The notes beneath the pieces are model-generated. The model had not been told where the DNA came from, did no database searches, and saw nothing but the letters and a program-made list of their open reading frames with translations. Shown here piece by piece: positions 17,788 through 25,735 of a stretch of 64,000 nt of DNA (positions are counted from its first letter, which is position 1; each line of letters starts with the position of its first letter). Source of the DNA: an uncultured Bacteroidota bacterium. GTDB lineage: Bacteria; Bacteroidota; Bacteroidia; Chitinophagales; LD1. The position numbers and the translations under genes are program-made. The stretch covers positions 1 to 64,000 of the forward strand of contig CALAYL010000039.1 of NCBI GenBank assembly GCA_937894725.1. Reading direction: 5' to 3'.

Positions 17788-19098
17788 ATGTCAACAACTA
17801 CGACTTTGAAAAACAAAGTAAAAGACCTATCACTTGCAGAGTGGGGGCGTAAAGAAATAAGATTGGCCGAAGCTGAAATGCCAGGTCTAATGGCTATCCG
17901 TGAAGAATATGGACCGAAACAACCACTTAAAGGCGCGAGAATAGCAGGTTGTCTTCACATGACTATTCAAACTGCAGTACTTATAGAAACATTAAAAGCA
18001 TTGGGGGCTGAGGTGACTTGGTCATCCTGCAATATATTTTCTACGCAAGACCACGCTGCTGCGGCTATAGCTGCTGCGGGTATTCCTGTTTTTGCTTGGA
18101 AAGGACAAAATGAGCAAGAATTTGACTGGTGTATAGAGCAAACACTTTTTGCTTTTGAAAGCGGTGAACCACTCAATATGATTTTGGACGATGGAGGAGA
18201 TTTGACCAATATGGTTTTAGACAGATACCCAGAGCTAGTGCCTAATATCAAAGGACTTTCAGAAGAAACGACTACAGGAGTACACCGTCTGTATGAGCGA
18301 ATGCGCAAAGGTACTTTGCCTATGCCCGCTATAAACGTAAACGACTCTGTTACTAAGTCTAAATTTGATAATAAATACGGCTGTAAAGAATCATTGGTAG
18401 ATGCTATTCGTAGAGCTACGGATATCATGATGGCTGGTAAAGTAGCGGTAGTAGCAGGATATGGCGATGTGGGCAAAGGTTCTGCAGAGTCATTGAGAGG
18501 CGCAGGAGCTAGAGTACTTGTAACAGAAATCGACCCTATCTGTGCGCTTCAAGCGGCTATGGACGGATTTGAAGTAGTAACAATGGATGAGGCAGTGACT
18601 AGAGCAAATATTTTTGTAACGGCAACTGGTAATTACAAAATCATCAAAGAACGTCATTTCAAAAAAATGCGTGATAAATCTATAGTATGTAACATTGGCC
18701 ACTTCGATAATGAAATCGATATGGCATGGTTAAACAAAAACTATGGTGCCACTAAAAATACAATCAAACCACAGGTAGATATGTACACTATCGATGGCAA
18801 TGACATCATTGTATTGGCAGAAGGTCGATTAGTTAACTTAGGTTGCGCTATGGGACATCCATCGTTTGTAATGAGCAACTCATTTTCTAATCAAACATTG
18901 GCTCAAATAGAACTTTGGACAAACACGAGCAGCTACGAGAACAAGGTGTATGTACTTCCTAAACATCTTGACGAAAAAGTAGCTAAACTTCACTTAGCAC
19001 ATATTGGTGCTACGCTTGAAACCCTTGATGCAGAACAAGCTGAATATATCGGTGTAACGGTAGATGGGCCTTACAAATCGGATACTTACAGATATTAA
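17788..19098 (+). CDS. ahcY: S-adenosylhomocysteine hydrolase
   Basis: A 436-residue enzyme that splits S-adenosylhomocysteine to adenosine and homocysteine, regenerating methyl-cycle capacity in the cytosol. Visible family marks are LKGARIAGCLHMTIQTAVLI near the N-terminus, SCNIFSTQDHAAAAI, the NAD-binding glycine motif in VVAGYGDVGKGSAESLRGAG (about 222-241), VCNIGHFDNEIDM, and the C-terminal KSDTYRY that completes the neighbouring subunit's NAD site. It is single-cistron, with its own promoter and terminator. No SAH riboswitch is visible in its short leader. Confidence 0.97.
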   Translation: MSTTTTLKNKVKDLSLAEWGRKEIRLAEAEMPGLMAIREEYGPKQPLKGARIAGCLHMTIQTAVLIETLKALGAEVTWSSCNIFSTQDHAAAAIAAAGIPVFAWKGQNEQEFDWCIEQTLFAFESGEPLNMILDDGGDLTNMVLDRYPELVPNIKGLSEETTTGVHRLYERMRKGTLPMPAINVNDSVTKSKFDNKYGCKESLVDAIRRATDIMMAGKVAVVAGYGDVGKGSAESLRGAGARVLVTEIDPICALQAAMDGFEVVTMDEAVTRANIFVTATGNYKIIKERHFKKMRDKSIVCNIGHFDNEIDMAWLNKNYGATKNTIKPQVDMYTIDGNDIIVLAEGRLVNLGCAMGHPSFVMSNSFSNQTLAQIELWTNTSSYENKVYVLPKHLDEKVAKLHLAHIGATLETLDAEQAEYIGVTVDGPYKSDTYRY

Positions 19099-19120
19099 TA
19101 TCCAATATATATTCTATACA

Positions 19121-19150
19121 AATGGCTACCTTTGGGTAGCCATTTTTTTT
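19121..19150 (+). terminator. Terminator of ahcY
   Basis: AATGGCTACC (19121-19130) pairs perfectly with GGTAGCCATT (19135-19144) around a TTTG loop, followed by an eight-T run. It lies between ahcY and the convergent methyltransferase gene. Confidence 0.9.
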
Positions 19151-19157
19151 GCGAAAA

Positions 19158-20339
19158 CTATTCTATCTGTAATATAAAACCCTTCAGATAACTGCCTTCG
19201 GGGTGAAATGCGCTCACGGGATGATCGGCTCCTTGGCTAAGTTGATGTACTATGCGTACATTGCGCCCTGCGGTGATGGCCGCTGCTACAATAGCTCCCT
19301 TAAACAAATCTGGGGTAACTACCTGCGAGCAAGAAAAAGTAAACAACAAGGCGCCTTTTTTCATTTTTGCGATTGCTTCTAAATTGAGACGAGTGTATGC
19401 TTTGATAGCTTGATGGCGTGCCCCTACATTTTTGGCAAAGGCAGGAGGATCGAGTACGATGATGTCGAATTCAGCAATATTGGTTTTAGAAAGAAAATCG
19501 AAGATGTCGGCTTTATGCGCTTCGTGTGGCGCATCGAATCCATTGAGTTGCATATTTTGAATAGTGAGGTCGATAGCTTTTTGAGATACATCTACTGATA
19601 CTACTTTTTGTGCAGCAGCTTTGGCGGCATAGACCGAAAAACCTCCAGAATAACAAAAAGTATTCAACACATTTTTGCCTTTTGCATAGCGAGCTAGTAA
19701 TGCTCTATTTTCACGCTGATCTAAGAAAAATCCCGTTTTTTGGCCTTCGATAAAGTCTATCTCAAAGGTACAGTTATTTTCCAAAACCTTTACGCTATCT
19801 AGTTTTCCGAACAGAAACCCATCTTGGCTTTGCGTATAGCTTTTGGGTAGCGTGTTTCCGCTTTTATTATATACCGCTTTCAATTTGTCACCATAGAGCT
19901 GTTGCAGTAGTTCGCTGATAAGCGGCAGTTGTTTTGCCATAAAAACGGAGTGTGCTTGCAGTACTGCTACACCACTGTATATATCGATGATGAGTCCAGA
20001 AAGCCCATCCCCTTCACCATGTATCAATCGGTAGGCTGTAGTATTGATATTGTTTACAAGGGCTACGGCTTGTCGGGCATCGTATGCTGCGGAGAGTTTT
20101 TGTTCAAACAATTTGCTCACCGATTCGATAAGAGAAAAGGAGATAATGCGTACGGCTATATTACTATCTGTATAATAGCCTACGGCTAAAAATTGGCCTT
20201 TGGAATCGCAAAGTTCAACCAATGCATCTTCTGCAACTTCGGGCGATTTATATTTTATAGCCCCCGAAAACACCCATGGGTGAAAACGAGCAATAGCCGC
20301 AGTCTTGGCTTGATGTAAAATAATTTTAGGTAAGTTCAT
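19158..20339 (-). CDS. RlmI-like 23S rRNA cytosine-C5 methyltransferase
   Basis: About 393 residues with an N-terminal PUA-type RNA-binding domain (RFHPWVFSGAIK, about 18-29; GQFLAVGYYTDSNIAVRII) and a SAM-dependent Rossmann methyltransferase domain. The latter contains EGQKTGFFLDQREN, NVLNTFCYSGGFSVYAA (motif I), IIVLDPPAFAK (motif IV) and LFTFSCS with the catalytic-type cysteine. This is the RlmI/YccW architecture (m5C1962 of 23S rRNA in E. coli, 396 residues). The ATG at 20339 is preferred; the frame remains open to 20369, which would overlap the upstream gene. It is translated with, and 11 bases behind, the next methyltransferase. Confidence 0.88.
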   Translation of the reverse strand: MNLPKIILHQAKTAAIARFHPWVFSGAIKYKSPEVAEDALVELCDSKGQFLAVGYYTDSNIAVRIISFSLIESVSKLFEQKLSAAYDARQAVALVNNINTTAYRLIHGEGDGLSGLIIDIYSGVAVLQAHSVFMAKQLPLISELLQQLYGDKLKAVYNKSGNTLPKSYTQSQDGFLFGKLDSVKVLENNCTFEIDFIEGQKTGFFLDQRENRALLARYAKGKNVLNTFCYSGGFSVYAAKAAAQKVVSVDVSQKAIDLTIQNMQLNGFDAPHEAHKADIFDFLSKTNIAEFDIIVLDPPAFAKNVGARHQAIKAYTRLNLEAIAKMKKGALLFTFSCSQVVTPDLFKGAIVAAAITAGRNVRIVHQLSQGADHPVSAFHPEGSYLKGFILQIE

Positions 20340-20350
20340 ATGGCGTGAAT

Positions 20351-21679
20351 TTACTTTAAAATTCGCCAATTGGACGGATAATAATTGTTTGTTCTCTGAT
20401 CCATCACTTTGGCCCAGCCTAGCCCGACACCTTGATATGTGACCAGATACCAGCCTTTTTCTACTTCTGGAAAATGTAGGTTTTCGCAGCGCAAAAATCG
20501 AACGGCTTGTGTTTTATCAATATCAATAGTAGCGATAGTGGGCGATTTGGCAATACAAAAAGCCCAATCAGGTGAGGGGATTAAATGAGGGCCTTTTAGT
20601 GTCGCTATTTGTGTGCCTTTTGTTTTTATTTTTACCGCTTTTGTAAGGGCATTTTCGATTTTTGTAAAATGAAAATTAGTCAAATAAAAAGCTTCATTTT
20701 CTTTTCTTACAAAATAATTGGGTAGTGTTGAAATCAGGTGCTGTACTTCGGTGAAACGATTTTGAAACAATATATCGGTTGCTTCTTCTGCTATTGTTTC
20801 GCCATCTTGTAATGCGGCTATAAAAAAACCTTCACCTTTCGATTTGTGCGGATAAAATTGATAACCTACTACGCCCTCTTTATCAATTTTTATAATGCCA
20901 TTTTTGGCTATATCGAAGTCAAGAGAAATTGGGTTCAAAGAATTGTTTTGGCATAGTTGTATGAGTTGATTAATATTTTCATCGGGCTCAAATGTGCAAG
21001 TTGAATATACCAGCATACCACCTGGTTTGAGACATTGCACAAGTTTGTCTAAAATACTTTTTTGTCGCTCTACACAAATCGCTACATTGTCTAAACTCCA
21101 CTCTTCGATGGCGCGTTTATCTTTGCGAAACATACCTTCGCCACTGCAAGGTGCATCTATCACGATGAGGTCGAAAAGTGCGCCAGCAGTAGCAAACTGC
21201 GTAGCATCGCCTTGTGTCACCACATAGTTTGGCATACCCCATTTGGTCAGATTTTCGCGCAATATTGCATTGCGATTGGCGATGATTTCGTTGGCAACCA
21301 ATATTCCTTTACCATCGAGCATAGCGAGTAGGTGTGTACTTTTGCCGCCTGGTGCTGCGCAAAAATCGAGTACCGTAGGATGTTCTTTTTTTGCTAAAAA
21401 TGGTTTTGCAAATTGCTCTAAAAACATGGAAGATGCCTCCTGCACATAATATCCTCCTGCATGGATGAGTGGATCGTGGGTAAAGTAGGGACGTTCGGCT
21501 AAGTATAGCCCATTTGCAGCCCATGGTATAGGTTCTGTTTTGGGGAAATCTATTGTCAGATTTTTTCGGGTATTTTTTCGGATAGATACGATAGGTGGTG
21601 TATCTATGGCGATAACCAATGCTTCCCACTCCTCTGGTAGAAGTTGTTTTATTTTTGCAATATAATCTGTGGGCAGCAT
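20351..21679 (-). CDS. RsmF/NOL1-family rRNA cytosine-C5 methyltransferase
   Basis: About 442 residues. The catalytic domain shows VLDFCAAPGGKSTHLLAML (SAM motif I), VIDAPCSGEGMFRKD (motif IV, with the first cysteine) and LVYSTCTFEPDENI (motif VI, TCT nucleophile). This is the complete two-cysteine mechanism of 5-methylcytosine RNA methyltransferases. The C-terminal 150 residues resemble the PUA-like RNA-binding part of RsmF. The frame stays open to 21766, but the ATG at 21679 (MLPTDYIAKIKQLLP) fits the family N-terminus better. It is in an operon with the RlmI-like gene, so both act on ribosomal RNA; the exact target base is not determinable here. Confidence 0.88.
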   Translation of the reverse strand: MLPTDYIAKIKQLLPEEWEALVIAIDTPPIVSIRKNTRKNLTIDFPKTEPIPWAANGLYLAERPYFTHDPLIHAGGYYVQEASSMFLEQFAKPFLAKKEHPTVLDFCAAPGGKSTHLLAMLDGKGILVANEIIANRNAILRENLTKWGMPNYVVTQGDATQFATAGALFDLIVIDAPCSGEGMFRKDKRAIEEWSLDNVAICVERQKSILDKLVQCLKPGGMLVYSTCTFEPDENINQLIQLCQNNSLNPISLDFDIAKNGIIKIDKEGVVGYQFYPHKSKGEGFFIAALQDGETIAEEATDILFQNRFTEVQHLISTLPNYFVRKENEAFYLTNFHFTKIENALTKAVKIKTKGTQIATLKGPHLIPSPDWAFCIAKSPTIATIDIDKTQAVRFLRCENLHFPEVEKGWYLVTYQGVGLGWAKVMDQRTNNYYPSNWRILK

Positions 21680-21908
21680 ATTTGGATTGTTTTTTTCTTT
21701 TGAGCAAGAATAATACTTTTTCTTGTGGTTGGTGGGAAACACAATCGAGAGCATATTTTTAGGCACTATATCCCCCAGCGGTCGAAACTAGAAAACACAT
21801 TTACAACATCCTTCTTTTTATTGAGGTTTCTAAAAAAATATTTTTTGTCATCCTAAACCCACATAATAAATCAAGTTTTTTTACGCTTTATACCCAAATC
21901 AAATCATT

Positions 21909-22310
21909 ATGCGTTTACTTATTTTATCCTTATGCCTGCTTTCTTTTGCAGCATGCAAAAAAGAAAATTCCACCACCACCTACACCCTTCTAGAAGCTAA
22001 CAACTCTAAGGTGCATGGCACTGTGGAGGTCAAAGCACAGGGCAATAAATCTGCTGTCTATTTTAGAATCATAAGCGATACCGCCAATAGACGATTTGAT
22101 GCGCATTTTCATGAAGGTCCCCCAAATGGCTACAAGGGTTTTGCTCCATATGCTTTTATGAACTTCGGTGCTGTAGGTAATCTGGCAGAGCTTAGAGATA
22201 CAATAGATATAAAGTATGCCGACTTCTTGCTATTTGATGCTACTGCCGTGGTTCATCTCGCTGGGCAGTCACCCGTGTTAGCTAAAGGAGGGGTGGGAAA
22301 AAACAAGTAA
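21909..22310 (+). CDS. Small lipoprotein, CHRD- or SodC-like fold possible
   Basis: A 133-residue lipoprotein (lipobox FAAC, Cys16). The mature part has HGTVEVKAQGNKSAVYFRII, then RFDAHFHEGPPNG and ATAVVHLAGQSPV. The pattern of alternating hydrophobic strands with His in HFHEG and VVHLAG recalls CHRD domains or a reduced Cu/Zn superoxide dismutase fold. The full set of SOD metal ligands is not present, so enzymatic activity is doubtful. The gene stands alone between the methyltransferase operon and a non-coding stretch. A decayed lipoprotein gene follows about 400 bases downstream. The lipoprotein call is firm; function is unknown. Confidence 0.7.
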   Translation: MRLLILSLCLLSFAACKKENSTTTYTLLEANNSKVHGTVEVKAQGNKSAVYFRIISDTANRRFDAHFHEGPPNGYKGFAPYAFMNFGAVGNLAELRDTIDIKYADFLLFDATAVVHLAGQSPVLAKGGVGKNK

Positions 22311-22328
22311 TCCTTCTCCATTATCTCA

Positions 22329-22545
22329 CAACTCGCGCATTAGCGAAGCGGTGCTTGTTTTTTTTAAAAGCTATATTAACCGAGAATTTTAGAATGATAA
22401 TATACACAAGCACCGCTCGTTCCTCACTAATGCTCATATCTTTACTTTTGATATAAAAAACAGAATAAGGTTGTAGCCAGACGCTAATGCAAATACACAA
22501 TACAAGTGATATTGAGCGCAAAGAATACCAATCCTGCGCGAGTTG
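22329..22545. repeat. Candidate 217-base palindromic element with nested inverted repeats
   Basis: The outer arms CAACTCGCGCA (22329-22339) and TGCGCGAGTTG (22535-22545) are perfect 11-base inverted repeats. Inside, GCATTAG...AGCGGTGCTTGT (22337-22358) is inverted as ACAAGCACCGCT...CTAATGC (22406-22433) with a six-base indel. A third GCATTAGCG lies inverted at 22482-22490. No open reading frame or flanking target duplication is visible. This fills most of the 400-base gap between genes (22311-22710). It resembles a small non-autonomous mobile repeat or an intergenic palindromic repeat family. Confidence 0.5.
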
Positions 22546-22644
22546 AGGTATTTATACAATAGCTGTGGAGATTATTATGGCATTCGAATAGGATTTATGG
22601 AATTAGCCGATGAATCTTAAATTAAAAGTTCCCTTTTATCTATG

Positions 22645-22674
22645 CTTCGACATGCACTGCGGAGCATGTCGAAG
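22645..22674. repeat. Perfect 11-base palindrome (REP-like hairpin)
   Basis: CTTCGACATGC (22645-22655) and GCATGTCGAAG (22664-22674) flank an 8-base loop. No T run follows, so it is not a classical terminator. It sits between the nested-repeat element and the decayed lipoprotein gene. Confidence 0.55.
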
Positions 22675-22710
22675 AGCGGAAATATTTGAAAATTGATAAA
22701 AAGTTCAGCT

Positions 22711-23094
22711 ATGCGGTATATTTCAATTCTTTCTTTATGCATGTTATTTATGACTTGCAAAAAAGATAAAACCATGGAAGATTTTAGAGACAAATTTAAC
22801 GGGAAGTTACAACTCAATCTCTTGCAGTTTCAGTTATTCACCTGGAAACCAAGTTGAAAATTGCAGCCCAACAAGGGCGATAATCAGTGTTTTAAAAGGT
22901 AATACAGACTCTACCGTGGTATTCGAGTTTATATCTATGCTGATAACGAAAAAACAAGATTTTAGGATTTGAAATGTGGTGGCAATCGAGCATGTGTAAT
23001 CGACTTTTACGCTAATGATTCTATTTTTATAGTAAAATCAATTGGAGAAGTAAGCTCCTCTAGCGGAACAAGATGGTATGGCACTAGACTATAA
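22711..23094 (+). pseudogene. Frameshifted small lipoprotein gene
   Basis: The ATG at 22711 opens a lipoprotein signal (MRYISILSLCMLFMTC, lipobox FMTC) followed by KKDKTMEDFRDKFNG. In this frame a TGA soon follows. Shifting by one base near the GGG at 22801-22803 continues a plausible protein with cysteines (SISCSFSYSPGNQ...CSPTRAII...TVVFEF) to about 22965. Returning to the original frame at 22969 gives LKCGGNRACVIDFYANDS and a natural TAA at 23092-23094. The two shifts compensate, giving an intact length of about 127 residues. It is either a pseudogene or two sequencing errors at short base runs. The family is unknown. Confidence 0.6.
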
Positions 23095-23127
23095 TTTTTA
23101 TCACTGTAGAGGCTACAACCTATTTAT

Positions 23128-23991
23128 CTACAATAGGGAGGTGTTTTTTTCTTTAAAAATAATGCTCAGAAATACGCCTAATAGCACTAGTGAAACACTG
23201 GCTATATTTGCCCATTCATAAGCTTCATTGAAAATCAAAATACCAAAAATAAAGGCATAAAAAACGCCAAGGTAATTGACACTAGATACTATGCCCACGG
23301 CCTCTCTCTGTAGGGCTTTGGTAAGATGCAACTGGCCAAAGTGAGTGAATACACCCGTGAGTATAACGAAGCCCCATTCTATACCAACAGGCATTTTCCA
23401 AACAAAAATAGAAAACACACCACCTATAATGGCACCAATCAATTGAAAGTGAAGAACGACTACAAGGGGGTGTTCTTTTTCTTTGAGTGTACGCACAAAA
23501 TTGTACGCAAAACCAGAGCAGATAGCCGACACAAGTCCGATGAGGAGCAAACGTAGCGTTATCGTTTCGTCAAAGCCTTTGAGGAGTATCACACCTAGAA
23601 AGGAAATTGCAAAAAAAAGGTATTGTACAGGGTGGGTTTTGTCTTTGAAAAGTAGGGTGGCGATTATGGTTGTAAATATAGGGGACATATACTGAATAGT
23701 AACGGCAGACGCGAGCGACATAGTTTGAAGCGTAATGAAAAAAGTATAAAGTGCAAGAGTGCCAAATAGGCCTCTTAACACAAGAAGTTTGCGGTGTGAT
23801 CCTATCCAATCTTCCTTTGCTCTTTTGAGTAAAACGTAGGCAATGAAAAGCGCAATGCTACATCGAAAAAAAACGATTTCTATGGGAGGGAGAGCGGTGA
23901 GCTTTTTGATGCAAATATTCATGAATGCAAACGACAGGGTGGCCACCATCATGTGCAAAATACCACTAGTAAAAAAGCCTCTTATTTTCAA
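23128..23991 (-). CDS. EamA/DMT-family transporter
   Basis: A 287-residue protein with ten hydrophobic segments forming two EamA repeats (about 10-135 and 150-280), typical of drug/metabolite exporters. PPIEIVFFRCSIALFIAY near residue 35 and AVTIQYMSPIFTTIIATLLFKD near 95 are family-typical. The substrate cannot be predicted. The longest frame begins with TTG at 23991; ATG codons at 23952 and 23949 (MMVATLSFAFMN) are alternatives. These may be better, because a TAGTTTTG box on this strand (23999-24006) would start transcription close to the TTG. It stands alone. Confidence 0.85.
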   Translation of the reverse strand: MKIRGFFTSGILHMMVATLSFAFMNICIKKLTALPPIEIVFFRCSIALFIAYVLLKRAKEDWIGSHRKLLVLRGLFGTLALYTFFITLQTMSLASAVTIQYMSPIFTTIIATLLFKDKTHPVQYLFFAISFLGVILLKGFDETITLRLLLIGLVSAICSGFAYNFVRTLKEKEHPLVVVLHFQLIGAIIGGVFSIFVWKMPVGIEWGFVILTGVFTHFGQLHLTKALQREAVGIVSSVNYLGVFYAFIFGILIFNEAYEWANIASVSLVLLGVFLSIIFKEKNTSLL

Positions 23992-24158
23992 AACTTGGCA
24001 AAACTAATTAATTAGCTTAGTTTTTGAGGGATAAGCCTATGTTTGATGAGGAATAATTTTAATGTGTTTAAATTGTTTAAAATGAAACTAAATGAAACTT
24101 TGTTTGAACCAAAAAAGCGTGTATTTTTCAAGATAATTTATAAAATCCAGTATAAGCG

Positions 24159-25721
24159 ATGTCGAAAGAAGAGAATTTCAAATCTACTATAGAGTCAGGT
24201 TACACTTTTAAAGGGGAGTCGATTTTGCTAGGTGCAGCAATGTTAGATGGGCAGCCTGTTTCACACTTGCAAGTAAAAGCACCATTAAAAACATTTAATC
24301 GTCACGGACTGATAGCGGGTGCTACGGGTACTGGCAAAACCAAAACATTGCAGAAAATAGCCGAAGAGTTATCTGCTAAAGGAGTATCCGTATTGCTCAT
24401 GGATATCAAAGGAGACTTGAGTGGCATAGGGGCAGCGGGCACTATCAATGATAAAATTCAAGAACGCGTAGATAAAATAGGCACTGTTTTTACTCCTAGG
24501 GCTAGTCCGATAGAGTTTTTGACATTGTCTAACGAGAAAGGAGCAAAACTACGAGCAACTGTTTCAGAGTTTGGGCCAGTATTGTTTTCTAAAATTTTAG
24601 ATCTAAATGATACGCAAAGTGGCGTAGTGTCTATTGTTTTTAAATATTGTGATGATAAAAAGATGCCACTCTTGGATTTGAAAGACTTCAAAAAGGTACT
24701 CAATTATGCTACCAATGAAGGGGCGAGTGAGTTTACCAATCTCTATGGGAAAGTAGCTACAACAACCGCCTCCATCATTTTACGAAAAATAATTGAACTC
24801 GAGCAGCAAGGCGCAGAGCAGTTTTTTGGCGAAAAATCATTTGAAGTAGATGACCTAGTGCATATCGATGAACAAGGTCAAGGTAGAGTATCTATAATTC
24901 GGCTTACGGATATTCAGGACAGGCCTAAGTTGTTTTCGACTTTTATGTTGTGTCTTTTGGCCGAGATATACAGCACATTTCCCGAAGAGGGCGACTCCGA
25001 TGCTCCGAAGCTAGTGTTGTTTATCGATGAAGCGCACTTGATTTTTAATGAGGCCTCAAAAGCACTTTTAGATCAAATAGAAACAATCGTAAAGCTCATC
25101 CGTTCTAAAGGTGTGGGTATTTTCTTTTGTACTCAAAATCCAGCCGATATTCCCGATGCGATTTTAGCCCAATTGGGTATGAAAGTGCAGCATGCGCTGC
25201 GGGCATTTACGGCTAAAGACAGAAAAGCCATCAAGTTGGCTGCAGAAAATTATCCACTGAGTGATTTTTACAATACAGAGGATGTCATCACTTCGTTGGG
25301 TATAGGGGAGGCGTTTATAACAGTGCTAAATGAGAAAGGAATACCTACGCCATTAGCGGCAACCTTATTGGCTGCCCCATCATCTAGAATGGATGTGCTC
25401 ACAGAGGCTGAAATCGATACGGTTATTAGCAAATCATCGTTGACAAATAAATACAACGAAATAATAGATCGCGAAAGTGCGTTTGAGATGCTGACACAAA
25501 AGTTGTCGGATATACCTGCACCAGAAGAGAAAAAGCAAACAAAATCAACGTCAACAACCAACCAAACAAGTGAAAAGTCCGTCATAGAGAAAGCGGGTGG
25601 ATTTGTGAGCGATGTGGCTAACAGTTCGGCAGGAAAAGTTATATTGCGAGAAGTGACAAGGGGGATTCTAGGTGTGCTAGGATTGGGTGGTAGATCAAGT
25701 TCGAAACGAAAATTTTTTTAA
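24159..25721 (+). CDS. HerA-like ATPase of the DUF853/YjgR family
   Basis: A 520-residue P-loop ATPase. Walker A is GATGTGKT (about residues 53-60), and MDIKGDLSG and LVLFIDEAHLIF (Walker B with Glu) follow, with IFFCTQNPADIPDAILAQLG as the sensor region. The DUF853 family of HerA/FtsK-type ATPases (E. coli YjgR) is about 500 residues. The C-terminal 90 residues include a low-complexity linker and a basic glycine-rich end (LGLGGRSSSKRKFF). The role of the family is not established; DNA translocation is inferred from the HerA relationship. No NurA nuclease or other partner lies nearby. Confidence 0.88.
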   Translation: MSKEENFKSTIESGYTFKGESILLGAAMLDGQPVSHLQVKAPLKTFNRHGLIAGATGTGKTKTLQKIAEELSAKGVSVLLMDIKGDLSGIGAAGTINDKIQERVDKIGTVFTPRASPIEFLTLSNEKGAKLRATVSEFGPVLFSKILDLNDTQSGVVSIVFKYCDDKKMPLLDLKDFKKVLNYATNEGASEFTNLYGKVATTTASIILRKIIELEQQGAEQFFGEKSFEVDDLVHIDEQGQGRVSIIRLTDIQDRPKLFSTFMLCLLAEIYSTFPEEGDSDAPKLVLFIDEAHLIFNEASKALLDQIETIVKLIRSKGVGIFFCTQNPADIPDAILAQLGMKVQHALRAFTAKDRKAIKLAAENYPLSDFYNTEDVITSLGIGEAFITVLNEKGIPTPLAATLLAAPSSRMDVLTEAEIDTVISKSSLTNKYNEIIDRESAFEMLTQKLSDIPAPEEKKQTKSTSTTNQTSEKSVIEKAGGFVSDVANSSAGKVILREVTRGILGVLGLGGRSSSKRKFF

Positions 25722-25735
25722 AAAGATATATAGAT

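Noticed and set aside
17967..18476. 169-codon minus-strand frame
   Set aside because: It is antisense within ahcY, which is unambiguous in its full length; composition and context do not support a gene.
21309..21707. 132-codon alternative frame in the RsmF-like gene
   Set aside because: The overlapping frame carries all the methyltransferase motifs; this one is Arg/Tyr/Thr-rich noise.
22321..22817. Two 66-codon minus-strand frames
   Set aside because: One lies inside the nested inverted repeats, the other crosses the REP-like palindrome and the decayed lipoprotein gene; neither has homologous-looking sequence.
23128..25721. Defence island suggested by the HerA-like ATPase
   Set aside because: The ATPase is the DUF853/YjgR type and the neighbours are an exporter and an adhesin; there is no nuclease, Sir2 or NurA partner.
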